The notes under the pieces: generated by a model
What the model saw: only the letters and a program-made list of their open reading frames with translations
Told to the model about the DNA's origin: nothing
Databases searched by the model: none
Translations under genes and position numbers: made by a program
Part shown: positions 43,947 through 52,933 of the stretch, one piece after another
Position numbering within the stretch: the first letter of the stretch is position 1
Layout of the letters: every line of letters starts with the position of its first letter
Assembly (NCBI RefSeq): GCF_014268495.2
Contig: NZ_CP077087.1
Span: forward strand, 186,001-250,000
Source of the DNA: Pseudomonas monsensis
Lineage (GTDB): Bacteria > Pseudomonadota > Gammaproteobacteria > Pseudomonadales > Pseudomonadaceae
Direction: 5' to 3'
Length of the DNA: 64,000 nucleotides

Positions 43947-45050
43947 ATGTCCTTAAGTCGTGTTTCGGTCACCGCGGTGCGCAATCTGCACCCGGTGACC
44001 TTCTCCCCCTCCCCCCGCATCAACATTCTTTACGGCGCCAACGGCAGCGGCAAAACCAGTGTTCTGGAAGCCATTCACCTGCTGGGGCTTGCCCGTTCGT
44101 TTCGTAGCACGCGGCTGTTGCCGGTCATTCAGTACGAACAACTCGCCTGCACCGTCTTCGGTCAGGTCGAGCTGGCCGAGGGTGGTCACAGCGCGTTGGG
44201 GATCTCCCGTGACCGTCAGGGTGAGTTCCAGATCCGCATCGACGGGCAGAACGCCCGTAGCGCTGCGCAACTGGCCGAGATCCTGCCGCTGCAGTTGATC
44301 AACCCCGACAGCTTCCGCCTGCTCGAAGGGGCGCCGAAGATTCGCCGGCAGTTTCTCGATTGGGGTGTGTTCCACGTCGAGCCGCGATTCATGGCCACTT
44401 GGCAACGTTTGCAGAAGGCCTTGCGCCAGAGAAACTCCTGGCTGCGGCATGGTACACTTGACGCCGTTTCGCAAGCGGTTTGGGACAGGGAACTGTGCCA
44501 GGCCAGCGCTGAAATCGATGAATACCGCCGCGCTTACATCAAAGCCTTGAAACCAGTCTTTGAACAGACCTTGAGCGAACTGGTTGAGCTTGAAGGTTTG
44601 ACGCTCAGCTATTACCGAGGCTGGGACAAGGACCGGGAATTGAGTGCCGTACTGGCTGGCTCCCTGCAACGGGATCAGCAAATGGGTCATACCCAGGCCG
44701 GCCCGCAACGCGCTGACTTGCGTCTTAGATTGGGCGCACACAACGCCGCGGACATCTTGTCCCGGGGTCAGCAGAAGCTGGTGGTCTGTGCCTTGCGGAT
44801 TGCCCAGGGGCATCTGGTGAGCCAGGCCCGACGCGGGCAGTGTATTTATCTGGTGGATGACTTGCCGTCCGAGCTGGACGAGGCCCACCGTCGCGCGCTG
44901 TGCCGCTTGCTGGAAGACTTACGCTGCCAGGTGTTCATCACCTGTGTAGATCACGAATTATTGAGGGAAGGCTGGCAGACGGAAACGCCAGTCGCTCTGT
45001 TCCACGTGGAACAGGGCCGTATCACCCAGACCCACGACCATCGGGAGTGA
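43947..45050 (+). CDS. recF: Recombination protein RecF
   Basis: The 367-residue SMC-like ATPase has 'NILYGANGSGKTSVLEAIHLLG' near 28, the signature 'LSRGQQKLVVCALRIAQ' near 270 and Walker B 'IYLVDDLPSELDEAHR'. It loads RecA at gapped DNA with RecO/RecR. A perfect parS lies in its last codons (44998-45013). It is 14 bp after dnaN. Confidence 0.97.
   Translation: MSLSRVSVTAVRNLHPVTFSPSPRINILYGANGSGKTSVLEAIHLLGLARSFRSTRLLPVIQYEQLACTVFGQVELAEGGHSALGISRDRQGEFQIRIDGQNARSAAQLAEILPLQLINPDSFRLLEGAPKIRRQFLDWGVFHVEPRFMATWQRLQKALRQRNSWLRHGTLDAVSQAVWDRELCQASAEIDEYRRAYIKALKPVFEQTLSELVELEGLTLSYYRGWDKDRELSAVLAGSLQRDQQMGHTQAGPQRADLRLRLGAHNAADILSRGQQKLVVCALRIAQGHLVSQARRGQCIYLVDDLPSELDEAHRRALCRLLEDLRCQVFITCVDHELLREGWQTETPVALFHVEQGRITQTHDHRE
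44998..45013. promoter_or_regulatory. parS: Perfect parS site inside the 3' end of recF
   Basis: TGTTCCACGTGGAACA is the full 16-bp palindrome that binds ParB in pseudomonads. It lies in recF codons about 351-356, 3.8 kb from oriC, and is the best ParB anchor in the window. Confidence 0.93.
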
Positions 45051-45055
45051 AGGCA

Positions 45056-47473
45056 TTGAGCGAAGAAAATACGTACGACTCAACGAGCATTAAAGTGCTG
45101 AAAGGCCTGGATGCCGTACGCAAACGTCCCGGTATGTACATTGGTGACACCGACGATGGCAGCGGTCTGCACCACATGGTGTTCGAGGTGGTCGACAACT
45201 CGATCGACGAAGCCCTCGCCGGCCATTGCGACGACATCAGCATCATCATCCACCCGGATGAGTCCATCACCGTTAAAGACAACGGCCGTGGCATCCCGGT
45301 AGACGTGCACAAAGAGGAAGGCGTTTCCGCCGCCGAGGTCATCATGACCGTCCTCCACGCCGGCGGTAAGTTCGACGACAACTCCTACAAGGTATCCGGC
45401 GGTCTGCACGGTGTAGGCGTATCGGTAGTGAACGCCCTGTCCGAAGAGCTGGTACTGACTGTTCGCCGCAGCGGCAAGATCTGGGAACAGACCTATGTCC
45501 ACGGCGTGCCTCAGGCACCGATGGCCATCGTTGGCGACAGCGAAACCACCGGCACCCAGATCCACTTCAAGGCTTCCAGCGAAACCTTCAAGAACATTCA
45601 CTTCAGCTGGGACATCCTGGCCAAGCGCATTCGTGAACTGTCCTTCCTCAACTCCGGTGTCGGCATCGTCCTCAAGGACGAACGCAGCGGCAAGGAAGAG
45701 CTGTTCAAGTACGAAGGCGGCCTGCGTGCGTTCGTTGAATATCTGAACACCAACAAGACTGCGGTCAACCAGGTGTTCCACTTCAACATCCAGCGTGAAG
45801 ACGGTATCGGCGTGGAAATCGCCCTGCAGTGGAACGACAGCTTCAACGAGAACCTGTTGTGCTTCACCAACAACATTCCGCAGCGCGACGGCGGCACCCA
45901 CCTGGTGGGTTTCCGTTCGGCCCTGACGCGTAACCTGAACAACTACATCGAGCAGGAAGGTCTGGCGAAGAAGCACAAAGTCGCCACCACCGGTGACGAT
46001 GCCCGTGAAGGCCTGACCGCGATTATCTCGGTGAAGGTGCCTGATCCGAAGTTCAGCTCGCAGACCAAAGACAAACTGGTGTCTTCCGAAGTGAAGACTG
46101 CGGTCGAGCAGGAGATGGGCAAGTACTTCTCCGACTTCCTTCTGGAAAACCCGAACGAAGCCAAGCTGGTTGTCGGCAAGATGATCGACGCGGCCCGTGC
46201 CCGTGAAGCAGCGCGCAAGGCCCGTGAGATGACCCGCCGCAAAGGTGCGCTGGACATCGCCGGCCTGCCGGGCAAGCTCGCTGACTGCCAGGAAAAAGAC
46301 CCGGCACTCTCCGAACTGTACCTCGTGGAAGGTGACTCCGCGGGCGGCTCTGCCAAGCAGGGACGTAACCGCAAGACCCAGGCGATCCTGCCGTTGAAGG
46401 GCAAGATCCTCAACGTCGAGAAAGCACGCTTCGACAAGATGATCTCGTCCCAGGAAGTGGGCACGCTGATCACCGCGCTGGGCTGCGGCATCGGTCGCGA
46501 AGAGTACAACATCGACAAACTGCGTTATCACAACATCATCATCATGACCGATGCTGACGTCGACGGTTCGCACATCCGTACCCTGCTGCTGACCTTCTTC
46601 TTCCGTCAGTTGCCGGAGTTGATCGAGCGTGGCTACATCTACATCGCCCAGCCGCCGCTGTACAAGGTCAAGAAAGGCAAGCAAGAGCAATACATCAAAG
46701 ACGACGACGCCATGGAAGAGTACATGACGCAGTCGGCCCTGGAAGATGCGAGCCTGCACCTGAACGAAGAAGCCCCGGGCATTTCCGGTGAAGCGCTGGA
46801 GCGTCTGGTTAACGACTTCCGCATGGTGATGAAGACCCTCAAGCGTCTGTCGCGCCTGTACCCGCAGGAGCTGACCGAGCACTTCATCTACCTGCCGGCT
46901 GTCAGCCTGGAAATGCTTGGCGACCACGCCAAGATGCAAGACTGGCTGGCCCAGTACGAAGTCCGTCTGCGCACCGTCGAGAAGTCGGGCCTGGTCTACA
47001 AGGCCAGCCTGCGTGAAGACCGTGAACGTGGTGTGTGGCTGCCAGAGGTCGAACTGATCTCCCACGGCCTGTCGAACTACGTCACCTTCAACCGCGACTT
47101 CTTCGGCAGCAACGACTACAAGACCGTCGTCACCCTCGGCGCTCAACTGAGCACCCTGCTTGACGAGGGCGCGTACATCCAGCGTGGCGAACGCAAGAAA
47201 GCGGTCACCGAGTTCAAGGAAGCCCTTGACTGGCTGATGGCCGAAAGCACCAAGCGCCACACCATCCAGCGATACAAAGGTCTGGGCGAAATGAACCCGG
47301 ATCAGCTGTGGGAAACCACCATGGACCCAAGCGTGCGCCGCATGCTGAAAGTCACCATCGAAGACGCCATCGGCGCAGACCAGATCTTCAACACCCTGAT
47401 GGGTGATGCGGTCGAACCTCGCCGTGACTTCATCGAGAGCAATGCTCTGGCGGTATCCAACCTGGACTTCTGA
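45056..47473 (+). CDS. gyrB: DNA gyrase subunit B
   Basis: The 805-residue ATPase subunit begins MSEENTYDSTSIKVLKGL, has the GHKL motifs 'EVVDNSIDEAL' and 'DNGRGIPV', 'GGLHGVGVSVVNAL', and the TOPRIM stretch 'LYLVEGDSAGGSAKQGRNRKTQAILPLKGK' with 'DADVDGSHI'. The start is TTG at 45056, six bases after the recF stop. The longer upstream reading frame overlaps recF and was rejected. The expected length of 805 supports this. Confidence 0.97.
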   Translation: MSEENTYDSTSIKVLKGLDAVRKRPGMYIGDTDDGSGLHHMVFEVVDNSIDEALAGHCDDISIIIHPDESITVKDNGRGIPVDVHKEEGVSAAEVIMTVLHAGGKFDDNSYKVSGGLHGVGVSVVNALSEELVLTVRRSGKIWEQTYVHGVPQAPMAIVGDSETTGTQIHFKASSETFKNIHFSWDILAKRIRELSFLNSGVGIVLKDERSGKEELFKYEGGLRAFVEYLNTNKTAVNQVFHFNIQREDGIGVEIALQWNDSFNENLLCFTNNIPQRDGGTHLVGFRSALTRNLNNYIEQEGLAKKHKVATTGDDAREGLTAIISVKVPDPKFSSQTKDKLVSSEVKTAVEQEMGKYFSDFLLENPNEAKLVVGKMIDAARAREAARKAREMTRRKGALDIAGLPGKLADCQEKDPALSELYLVEGDSAGGSAKQGRNRKTQAILPLKGKILNVEKARFDKMISSQEVGTLITALGCGIGREEYNIDKLRYHNIIIMTDADVDGSHIRTLLLTFFFRQLPELIERGYIYIAQPPLYKVKKGKQEQYIKDDDAMEEYMTQSALEDASLHLNEEAPGISGEALERLVNDFRMVMKTLKRLSRLYPQELTEHFIYLPAVSLEMLGDHAKMQDWLAQYEVRLRTVEKSGLVYKASLREDRERGVWLPEVELISHGLSNYVTFNRDFFGSNDYKTVVTLGAQLSTLLDEGAYIQRGERKKAVTEFKEALDWLMAESTKRHTIQRYKGLGEMNPDQLWETTMDPSVRRMLKVTIEDAIGADQIFNTLMGDAVEPRRDFIESNALAVSNLDF

Positions 47474-47491
47474 TTCCGGTCGGCGTCAAAC

Positions 47492-47522
47492 AAAAGGCCA
47501 ACGCAGATGCGTTGGCCTTTTT
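47492..47522 (+). terminator. gyrB intrinsic terminator
   Basis: GGCCAACGC and GCGTTGGCC form a 9-bp stem with a 4-nt loop, followed by a five-T run. It is 23 bp after the gyrB stop. The group II intron begins five bases beyond the T-run. Confidence 0.93.
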
Positions 47523-47527
47523 ATTGG

Positions 47528-49447
47528 GTGCGCCAGGCATGGCGCGTTGCGCGCAAGCGCAACCAGCTTGGCTGTGGTGGCCATGCTGGTGACTTGGAGG
47601 TGAAAGTCCTCTACACACCCGGCAAGGGGAAGTGTTAGCCAGAGGCAAGGGTGTCGCGGGCGACCGCGAATCTGAAGGAAGCCCGAGGCAAAATGCTGGC
47701 CTGACGAACAGGAAGCGGATAGAGGCGGCGCAGCGGGGTAAGACGGCCCAAATCGTCAAAGCCCAATACTTGCACGGAACGCTGTGACGTAAATCCGACA
47801 GGCATAAGCAGGAAGGTCGCGCGAATTACCCTGGGAGATCTGCACGTTTGCCACTGTGCTACCGAGCGTCGAGAGGCGACGGGATGAACGTGCAGAAGTC
47901 AGCCGAAGCCGTAGTAAGTGACGAGTAACTCCGTCACCAAGGGCCGAACAGGTTATGCCGTCAGTAGGCGTCAGAGTCTCGTTGAGTACCGAAATGCAGA
48001 AATTTCTCCCAGAGAAGACTGTCACTCCGAGTCCCGGACAGAATCCGAGGATGACGGCTGACAGCGCACAGGTATCACCGGCGGCTGTGACGTGGACGAA
48101 CGCGGAGCCGGACACGCTGATGGGGCGGGTGCTTGCACCCGCCAACCTCAAGCGTGCGTATCAACGCGTAGTCAGCAACAAGGGCGCACCGGGTGCCGAT
48201 GGCATGACGGTCGACCAATTGGCAGGCTACGTGAAACAGTATTGGCCGATCCTCAAAGCTCGGCTGCTGGCCGGCGAGTATCACCCGCAAAGTGTACGCG
48301 CCGTCGACATCCCCAAATCCAAAGGCGGAACACGGCAGTTGGGTATTCCCTGCGTCGTGGATCGCCTGATCCAGCAGGCTTTGCTGCAACAGCTCACGCC
48401 GACCTTCGATCCGTTGTTTTCGGACTACAGCTACGGCTTTCGTCCGGGCAGAAGCGCCCATCACGCCATCGAAACAGCCCGTGACCATGTGGCGGCGGGA
48501 CACCGTTGGTGCGTGGAGCTTGATCTGGAGAAGTTCTTTGATCGGGTCAACCACGATGTGTTGATGGCCCATGTTGCGCGTCAGATCGAAGACAAGCGGG
48601 TGCTCAGGCTCATTCGCCGTTACCTCGAGGCCGGCATGATGGCGGGCGGGATCGTCAGCCGACGGCAGGAAGGGACGCCGCAAGGCGGCCCGCTCTCGCC
48701 GTTGCTGTCGAACATCTTGCTCAACGAACTCGACCGCGAACTGGAACGACGGGGCCATCGCTTCGTACGCTATGCCGACGATGCGAACATTTATGTGCGC
48801 AGTCATCGTGCAGGCGAACGGGTCATGGCCAGTGTTGAGCGCTTCCTGACTCAGGGCCTGAAGCTGACACTGAATCGGGAAAAGAGCCGTGTGGCACGGC
48901 CTTGGGCCTGTGATTACTTGGGTTATGGGATGAGCTGGCATCAACAGCCGAAGCTGAGGGTCGCGAGCATAAGCCTGCACCGCCTGCGCGACCGACTCCG
49001 GGAACTCTTGCGTCGGATACGGGCCCGCTCAATGAGATATATCGTTGAGCAAATGACTCCCGTGCTGCGTGGTTGGGCTGGCTACTTCAAGCTGAGTCAG
49101 AGCAAGCGGCCACTTGAGGAGCTGGATGGCTGGGTGCGTCACAAACTTCGTTGCGTCATATGGCGTCAATGGAAGCGGCCCTCTACGAGGGCGCGCAACC
49201 TGATACGTTTGGGCCTCGACGAGGCGCGGGCGTGGAAATCGGCGGTCAATGGCCGAGGCCCATGGTGGAACTCGGGAGCGTCACATATGAATCAGGCGCT
49301 ACCGAAGAAGCTATGGGATCGACTCGGGCTGGTCTCAATACTGGATACGATAAACCGGCTTAATCGCATAACCTGAACCGCCGTATACGGAACCGTACGT
49401 ACGGTGGTGTGAGAGGACGGCGGTTGTGAAACCGCCTCCTACTCGAT
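47528..49447 (+). mobile_element. Group II intron, IIC-like, with maturase ORF
   Basis: The 1920-bp element begins GTGCGCC, the classic 5' end. The 5' domain resembles IIC introns in its 'GGAGGTGAAAGTCCTC' hairpin and its 'GCAAGGGTGTCGCGGGCGAC' and 'AATCTGAAGGAAGC' blocks (47595-47690). A reverse transcriptase ORF fills domain IV. Domain V is about 49375-49412 (CCGCCGTATACGG ... CGTACGGTGG), and domain VI the GGCGGTT/AACCGCC hairpin at 49418-49436. The 3' end is probably ...CTACTCGAT at 49447. It lies five bases after the gyrB terminator, which fits the known preference of IIC introns for terminator hairpins. Exact ends are read by eye. Confidence 0.85.
47955..49376 (+). CDS. ltrA: Group II intron reverse transcriptase/maturase
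   Basis: The 473-residue protein has RT motifs in order: 'GAPGADGMTVDQL' near 77, 'IPKSKGGTRQLGIPCVVDRLIQQAL' near 119, 'YSYGFRPGRSAHHAI' near 159, 'ELDLEKFFDRVNHD' near 188, 'EGTPQGGPLSPLLSNI' near 239 and the catalytic YADD at 273-276. A maturase/X region follows ('MTPVLRGWAGYFK'). There is no C-terminal HNH endonuclease, as in IIC introns. The start is uncertain: ATG at 47955 is used, with ATG at 48051 also possible. The frame is intact and looks functional. It reverse-transcribes and helps splice its own intron RNA. Confidence 0.9.
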   Translation: MPSVGVRVSLSTEMQKFLPEKTVTPSPGQNPRMTADSAQVSPAAVTWTNAEPDTLMGRVLAPANLKRAYQRVVSNKGAPGADGMTVDQLAGYVKQYWPILKARLLAGEYHPQSVRAVDIPKSKGGTRQLGIPCVVDRLIQQALLQQLTPTFDPLFSDYSYGFRPGRSAHHAIETARDHVAAGHRWCVELDLEKFFDRVNHDVLMAHVARQIEDKRVLRLIRRYLEAGMMAGGIVSRRQEGTPQGGPLSPLLSNILLNELDRELERRGHRFVRYADDANIYVRSHRAGERVMASVERFLTQGLKLTLNREKSRVARPWACDYLGYGMSWHQQPKLRVASISLHRLRDRLRELLRRIRARSMRYIVEQMTPVLRGWAGYFKLSQSKRPLEELDGWVRHKLRCVIWRQWKRPSTRARNLIRLGLDEARAWKSAVNGRGPWWNSGASHMNQALPKKLWDRLGLVSILDTINRLNRIT

Positions 49448-49458
49448 CAGAGTAAAAG

Positions 49459-49482
49459 ATCGCAGCCCTGTAGGCGCTGCCT
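49459..49482. repeat. REP-type fragment after the intron
   Basis: GATCGCAGCCCTGTAGGCGCTGCC is a variant of the same REP type as at 20350-20373, in reverse orientation. It lies just past the intron's 3' end and before the end of the response regulator gene. Confidence 0.55.
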
Positions 49483-49483
49483 C

Positions 49484-50203
49484 CTATTCGGACCCCGCCG
49501 CCACACTCTCCAACCGATACCCATACCCATAAATCGTCAGCAACTGCCACCCGCGATCCGCCGTCAGTCCCAGCTTGTTGCGCAGCCGATAGATATGCGT
49601 ATCCAGTGGCCGAGACGACGCCATCTCTTCATGTGGCCAAAACCGTTCATACAGATAATCCCGTGATAACGGCCGGCCAAGATTGCTGAACAGGCAGCGG
49701 GCCAGGCGATACTCGCGCTCGGTCATGACGATCGGTTTGCCCTCGCGGGTGACGGTCAGTTCGGCATCATCAAAGGTCAGGTCATTGAAGCTCAGCACTT
49801 CCGTTGCAGCCGTGCGCTGCTGGCTGTGCCGGCGCAGTACTGCGGCCACCCGTGCTTTCAACTCATTGGGTCTGAACGGTTTACTGACGTAATCGTCAGC
49901 ACCGGCATTCAGTGCCTGGACGATATCGCTCTCGCCATCGCGACTGGTGAGCATGATCGCCGCCGGCGGGGCTTCCATGTGTTCGCGGGTCCAGCGCAGC
50001 AGGGCCAGTCCGGTGAGGTCGGGCAGTTGCCAGTCGAGGATAAGCAGGTCGAAGGTTTCCCGGCGCAGTTGGCGCAGCAAGTCTTCCCCGCGCTCGAAAC
50101 TGTGCAGTGACCAGGGCTGCTCGCCGGCGCTGGCCATTTGCTGCAGGGTTTGCTCGACCCGGCGCAGTTCGGCCGGTTCATCGTCCAGTATCGCAACGCG
50201 CAT
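49484..50203 (-). CDS. OmpR-type response regulator
   Basis: The 239-residue protein has a receiver domain with the acid pair D7-D8, phosphoacceptor D57 ('LLILDWQLPD'), T86 and K108 ('VSKPF'). A C-terminal winged helix has 'PIVMTEREYRLARCLFSNLGRPLSRDYLYERFW' and 'SSRPLDTHIYRLRNKLGL'. The ATG at 50203 (MRVAILDDEP) was chosen over upstream codons. It is divergent from, and 169 bp from, a histidine kinase gene, its likely partner. It sits between gyrB and plsC, a place where P. aeruginosa has no such pair by recall. Confidence 0.9.
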   Translation of the reverse strand: MRVAILDDEPAELRRVEQTLQQMASAGEQPWSLHSFERGEDLLRQLRRETFDLLILDWQLPDLTGLALLRWTREHMEAPPAAIMLTSRDGESDIVQALNAGADDYVSKPFRPNELKARVAAVLRRHSQQRTAATEVLSFNDLTFDDAELTVTREGKPIVMTEREYRLARCLFSNLGRPLSRDYLYERFWPHEEMASSRPLDTHIYRLRNKLGLTADRGWQLLTIYGYGYRLESVAAGSE

Positions 50204-50372
50204 ACGCGGTGATTCCTTGATGCTTGGGCTGTTGGCCGTGAACCATAGTCGCTCGGCCGATGCCATGAAAGTAAGCGGCCCGCCGTTGGTCGACGTCCGC
50301 TATGATTCTTCGGGTCTACGTCTCAGACCTGTGCCCCATGAAACCATTCACACTGCCCTGCTCTTTTTGTCC

Positions 50373-51905
50373 ATGACCAGCCCGCGCCGGCGTGAAAGCC
50401 GTGAACCCAGTCAAGTGCAGCGCCTGTTTCGCCAACTGGTGCGTGAGTGGTTGTGGATAAGTCTAGTGCTGTTACCGCTGACTGCGCTGTTGTCGTATCG
50501 GGCACAGGTCAACCTGCATGACACCTCGCCGGGTATGGGCGCTTTGCTATCCGTAGGCCTCGTGGCGGGTGTGCTTGGATTGCTGTTGTGGCGACCGCGC
50601 TGGGCGCTCTGGATAACGCTGGTTGGCATGGCGGGTGTGTTGATAACCAGCGCGGGCCTGGCTGAAATCCGCCATTGGTGGTCACCGACGCCTGCGGTGC
50701 TGGGCATGCTGTTTGGTTATCTGATCTGGAACTGGCGGCGTCTGAGCGTGGTGCTGACCTATTTCGGATGGGAATTGGCGAGGCTGGACAGTGAGCCGAA
50801 AGTGTTCCCTGAACGCCGCCGCACACAATTCACCGGGGCTGATCACTTGCAGGGCCAGATCATGGCGCTTGAGCAAGCCATGAGCCGCACCCGCGACACA
50901 CGGCGTTTTATCGCCGATGGCCTGGAGTATCTGCCGGTGGCGACCCTGATCAGCGATCCCAAAGGGCAGATCCTTTTGGGCAATCGCAAGGCGCGGAGCC
51001 TGTTTGGTAACAATCTGGTGGGCGACGATGTGCTCGGTCAACTGGCACTGCTTGGCTATCCCGAGTTATCCACAGAGCCACGCCCCTCGTTGTCCTCCCT
51101 GCCCCTGCTGGAATTTCGCGATCACAAGGAACGTAGCCTGCGTCTGGAGCGCGCCGCGTTGCTGCCCGTCGACGGGGACACGCCGATCGGCTGGTTGTTG
51201 AGCCTGACCGACCTCAGTGCCGAGCGCGCCGCCGAGGAACAACGCGGGGTTCTGCTGCGCTTCTTGTCTCATGACCTGCGTGCGCCGCATTCGGCGATCC
51301 TCGCTCTGCTCGATGTGCATCGTCATCAGGCGGGCGCAGACTCGCCATTGTTCGAGCAGATCGAGCGCCAGGTACACCGCGCGCTGGATCTGACCGATGG
51401 TTTCGTGCTGCTGGCACGCGCCGAGTCCGAGTCCTATCACTTTCAGCCGAGTCTGTTCGCCATGCTGGTGCTGGATGTACTGGATCAAGCATTGCCCATC
51501 GCCCAGCAGAAACGCATCGAGCTGCTGCATGACATGGATGAGCCATCCCAGGAGCGGCTGATCATGGCCGATCAGGCCCTGCTGACCCGGGCCTTATTCA
51601 ACCTGCTGGAAAATGCGATCAAGTACAGTCCCGCCGACACCACCATTCAATTGCGCGTCAGTTGCCACGCACAATGGTTGCGCTGCGAATTGACGGATCA
51701 GGGCAAAGGCATCGCCGCCGAGGAGTTGCCTGATCTGTTCAGCCAGTACCGGCGGTTTTCCTCTGCGCAAGGCATTGATGGCGTCGGCCTGGGTTTGTCG
51801 ATGGTCAAAGCTGTGGTCGACCATCATGGCGGCCGGATCGACTGTCAAAGCGTCGTCGATCAAGGCACAACCTTTCTGCTTGAGCTGCCGCTTATCCACG
51901 AATGA
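50373..51905 (+). CDS. Sensor histidine kinase
   Basis: With the ATG at 50373 the protein has 510 residues. It has several hydrophobic segments (about 28-42, 56-73, 76-95, 107-120), a PAS-like region (about 180-285), HisKA with H300 ('FLSHDLRAPHSAIL'), and an HATPase domain with N box 'NLLENAIKYS' and G boxes 'DQGKGIAAEEL' and 'GVGLGLSMVKAVV'. No good ribosome site precedes 50373; an in-frame GTG at 50331 is another start candidate. The signal is unknown. The pattern resembles the CHASE2-less short membrane sensors. It has its own terminator at 51913. Confidence 0.88.
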   Translation: MTSPRRRESREPSQVQRLFRQLVREWLWISLVLLPLTALLSYRAQVNLHDTSPGMGALLSVGLVAGVLGLLLWRPRWALWITLVGMAGVLITSAGLAEIRHWWSPTPAVLGMLFGYLIWNWRRLSVVLTYFGWELARLDSEPKVFPERRRTQFTGADHLQGQIMALEQAMSRTRDTRRFIADGLEYLPVATLISDPKGQILLGNRKARSLFGNNLVGDDVLGQLALLGYPELSTEPRPSLSSLPLLEFRDHKERSLRLERAALLPVDGDTPIGWLLSLTDLSAERAAEEQRGVLLRFLSHDLRAPHSAILALLDVHRHQAGADSPLFEQIERQVHRALDLTDGFVLLARAESESYHFQPSLFAMLVLDVLDQALPIAQQKRIELLHDMDEPSQERLIMADQALLTRALFNLLENAIKYSPADTTIQLRVSCHAQWLRCELTDQGKGIAAEELPDLFSQYRRFSSAQGIDGVGLGLSMVKAVVDHHGGRIDCQSVVDQGTTFLLELPLIHE

Positions 51906-51912
51906 CAGGCAC

Positions 51913-51943
51913 AAAAAAACCGGCTATATCAGCCGGTTTTTTT
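51913..51943 (+). terminator. Histidine kinase terminator
   Basis: AACCGGCT and AGCCGGTT form an 8-bp stem around a 5-nt loop, with an A-run before and a seven-T run after. It can work in both directions. It lies eight bases after the kinase stop. The following gap up to 52071 is AT-rich and holds a DnaA 9-mer at 52059-52067. Confidence 0.9.
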
Positions 51944-52071
51944 ACATCCAAAAAAAACTTATGCACGTTTTTCGATGTTTTATTAGCTTGAGAAATATGT
52001 ATATAAATCAATTACTTGATTTCAATATTCTGGCTTTTTCAACAAAACCGTACACAGGTTATCCACAAAAT

Positions 52072-52851
52072 TCAGACAGCCACCTGATCGCTTCCGGCCG
52101 AGGCCTGTGGCGCCGGTGGCAGCGAGCCCATGTCCCGTTGCGCCTGTTCGTTCCAGGCTTGCACCCGGTCGTTCAGATCGGCAATGGCGCGCGGGCCAGT
52201 GCCTTCTGCATACATCGGCTCGCCGATGACCACGGTGATCACGCCGGACATCTTCCCCCAGCCGATTTTCGGCCAGAATTTGCCGGCATTGTGTGCAATC
52301 GGCAGCACCGGAAGCGCCGCATTGACGGCCAGTGCGCTACCACTGCGGGAGAACTTGCCGACAGTGCCGTAGGGCACGCGGGTCCCTTCCGGGAAGATCA
52401 GCACCCAAACGTTGTCCTTGAGCAACTCGTCACCCTTCGCCGCCACTTGCTTGAGCGCGGCTTTCGGGTTGTCGCGATCAATCGCGATCGGTCGCAGCAT
52501 GGCCATGGCCCAGCCGAAGAACGGCACGTACAGCAGTTCGCGTTTGAGCACCTGGCTCAACGGCGAGAAATAAGCGGAGAGAAAGAACGTCTCCCAGGTG
52601 CTCTGGTGGTTCGACTGAATCACGCAGGGCCGCTCAGGCACGTTTTCCGCGCCTTTGATTTCGTAACGGATCCCGAGAAACACCTTGGTCAACCACAAGG
52701 CGCAGCGACACCAGTACACGTTGATAAAACGATAACGCGCCTTGAATGGCAAAAACGGCGCGATAAAAAAACTCAAGCTGCACCACAGCAGGGAGGTGGT
52801 GCCCAGCAGCAGGTAAAAGAGAAAAATTCTGATGGCCCGCAGTATCGACAT
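52072..52851 (-). CDS. plsC: 1-acyl-sn-glycerol-3-phosphate acyltransferase
   Basis: The 259-residue membrane enzyme has an N-terminal hydrophobic segment ('FLFYLLLGTTSLLWCSLSFFIAPFL'). It has the acyltransferase motif HQSTWE (an H-X4-E variant of H-X4-D), 'FPEGTRVPYGTVGKF' and 'LPVLPIAHNAG'. It makes phosphatidic acid from lysophosphatidic acid. In P. aeruginosa the gene after gyrB is this enzyme (called LptA there). It is the last gene of the gly-gmhB run on this strand, 82 bp after gmhB. Confidence 0.92.
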   Translation of the reverse strand: MSILRAIRIFLFYLLLGTTSLLWCSLSFFIAPFLPFKARYRFINVYWCRCALWLTKVFLGIRYEIKGAENVPERPCVIQSNHQSTWETFFLSAYFSPLSQVLKRELLYVPFFGWAMAMLRPIAIDRDNPKAALKQVAAKGDELLKDNVWVLIFPEGTRVPYGTVGKFSRSGSALAVNAALPVLPIAHNAGKFWPKIGWGKMSGVITVVIGEPMYAEGTGPRAIADLNDRVQAWNEQAQRDMGSLPPAPQASAGSDQVAV

Positions 52852-52933
52852 AGTGACGTTTACCGTTACGGGGCAATGCCCGAGTGTTCAAGCGCACTCC
52901 CGATCAATCCCTGGTCAGGAATTCAGAAGTACT

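Noticed and set aside
44368..44383. Third parS-like site in recF (TGTTCCACGTCGAGCC)
   Set aside because: Only 13 of 16 positions match and the palindrome's right half is broken, so ParB binding is doubtful.
44900..45055. Extended gyrB N-terminus from an upstream ATG
   Set aside because: It would overlap the end of recF, and the extra residues do not resemble GyrB. The TTG at 45056 gives the normal length.
49412..49500. Integron attC site beside the intron
   Set aside because: Some IIC introns sit in attC sites, but here the upstream flank is the gyrB terminator and no attC core sites or cassette integrase are seen.
49947..50372. Long N-terminal extension of the histidine kinase
   Set aside because: The frame runs antisense through the response regulator gene; coding signal is on the other strand.
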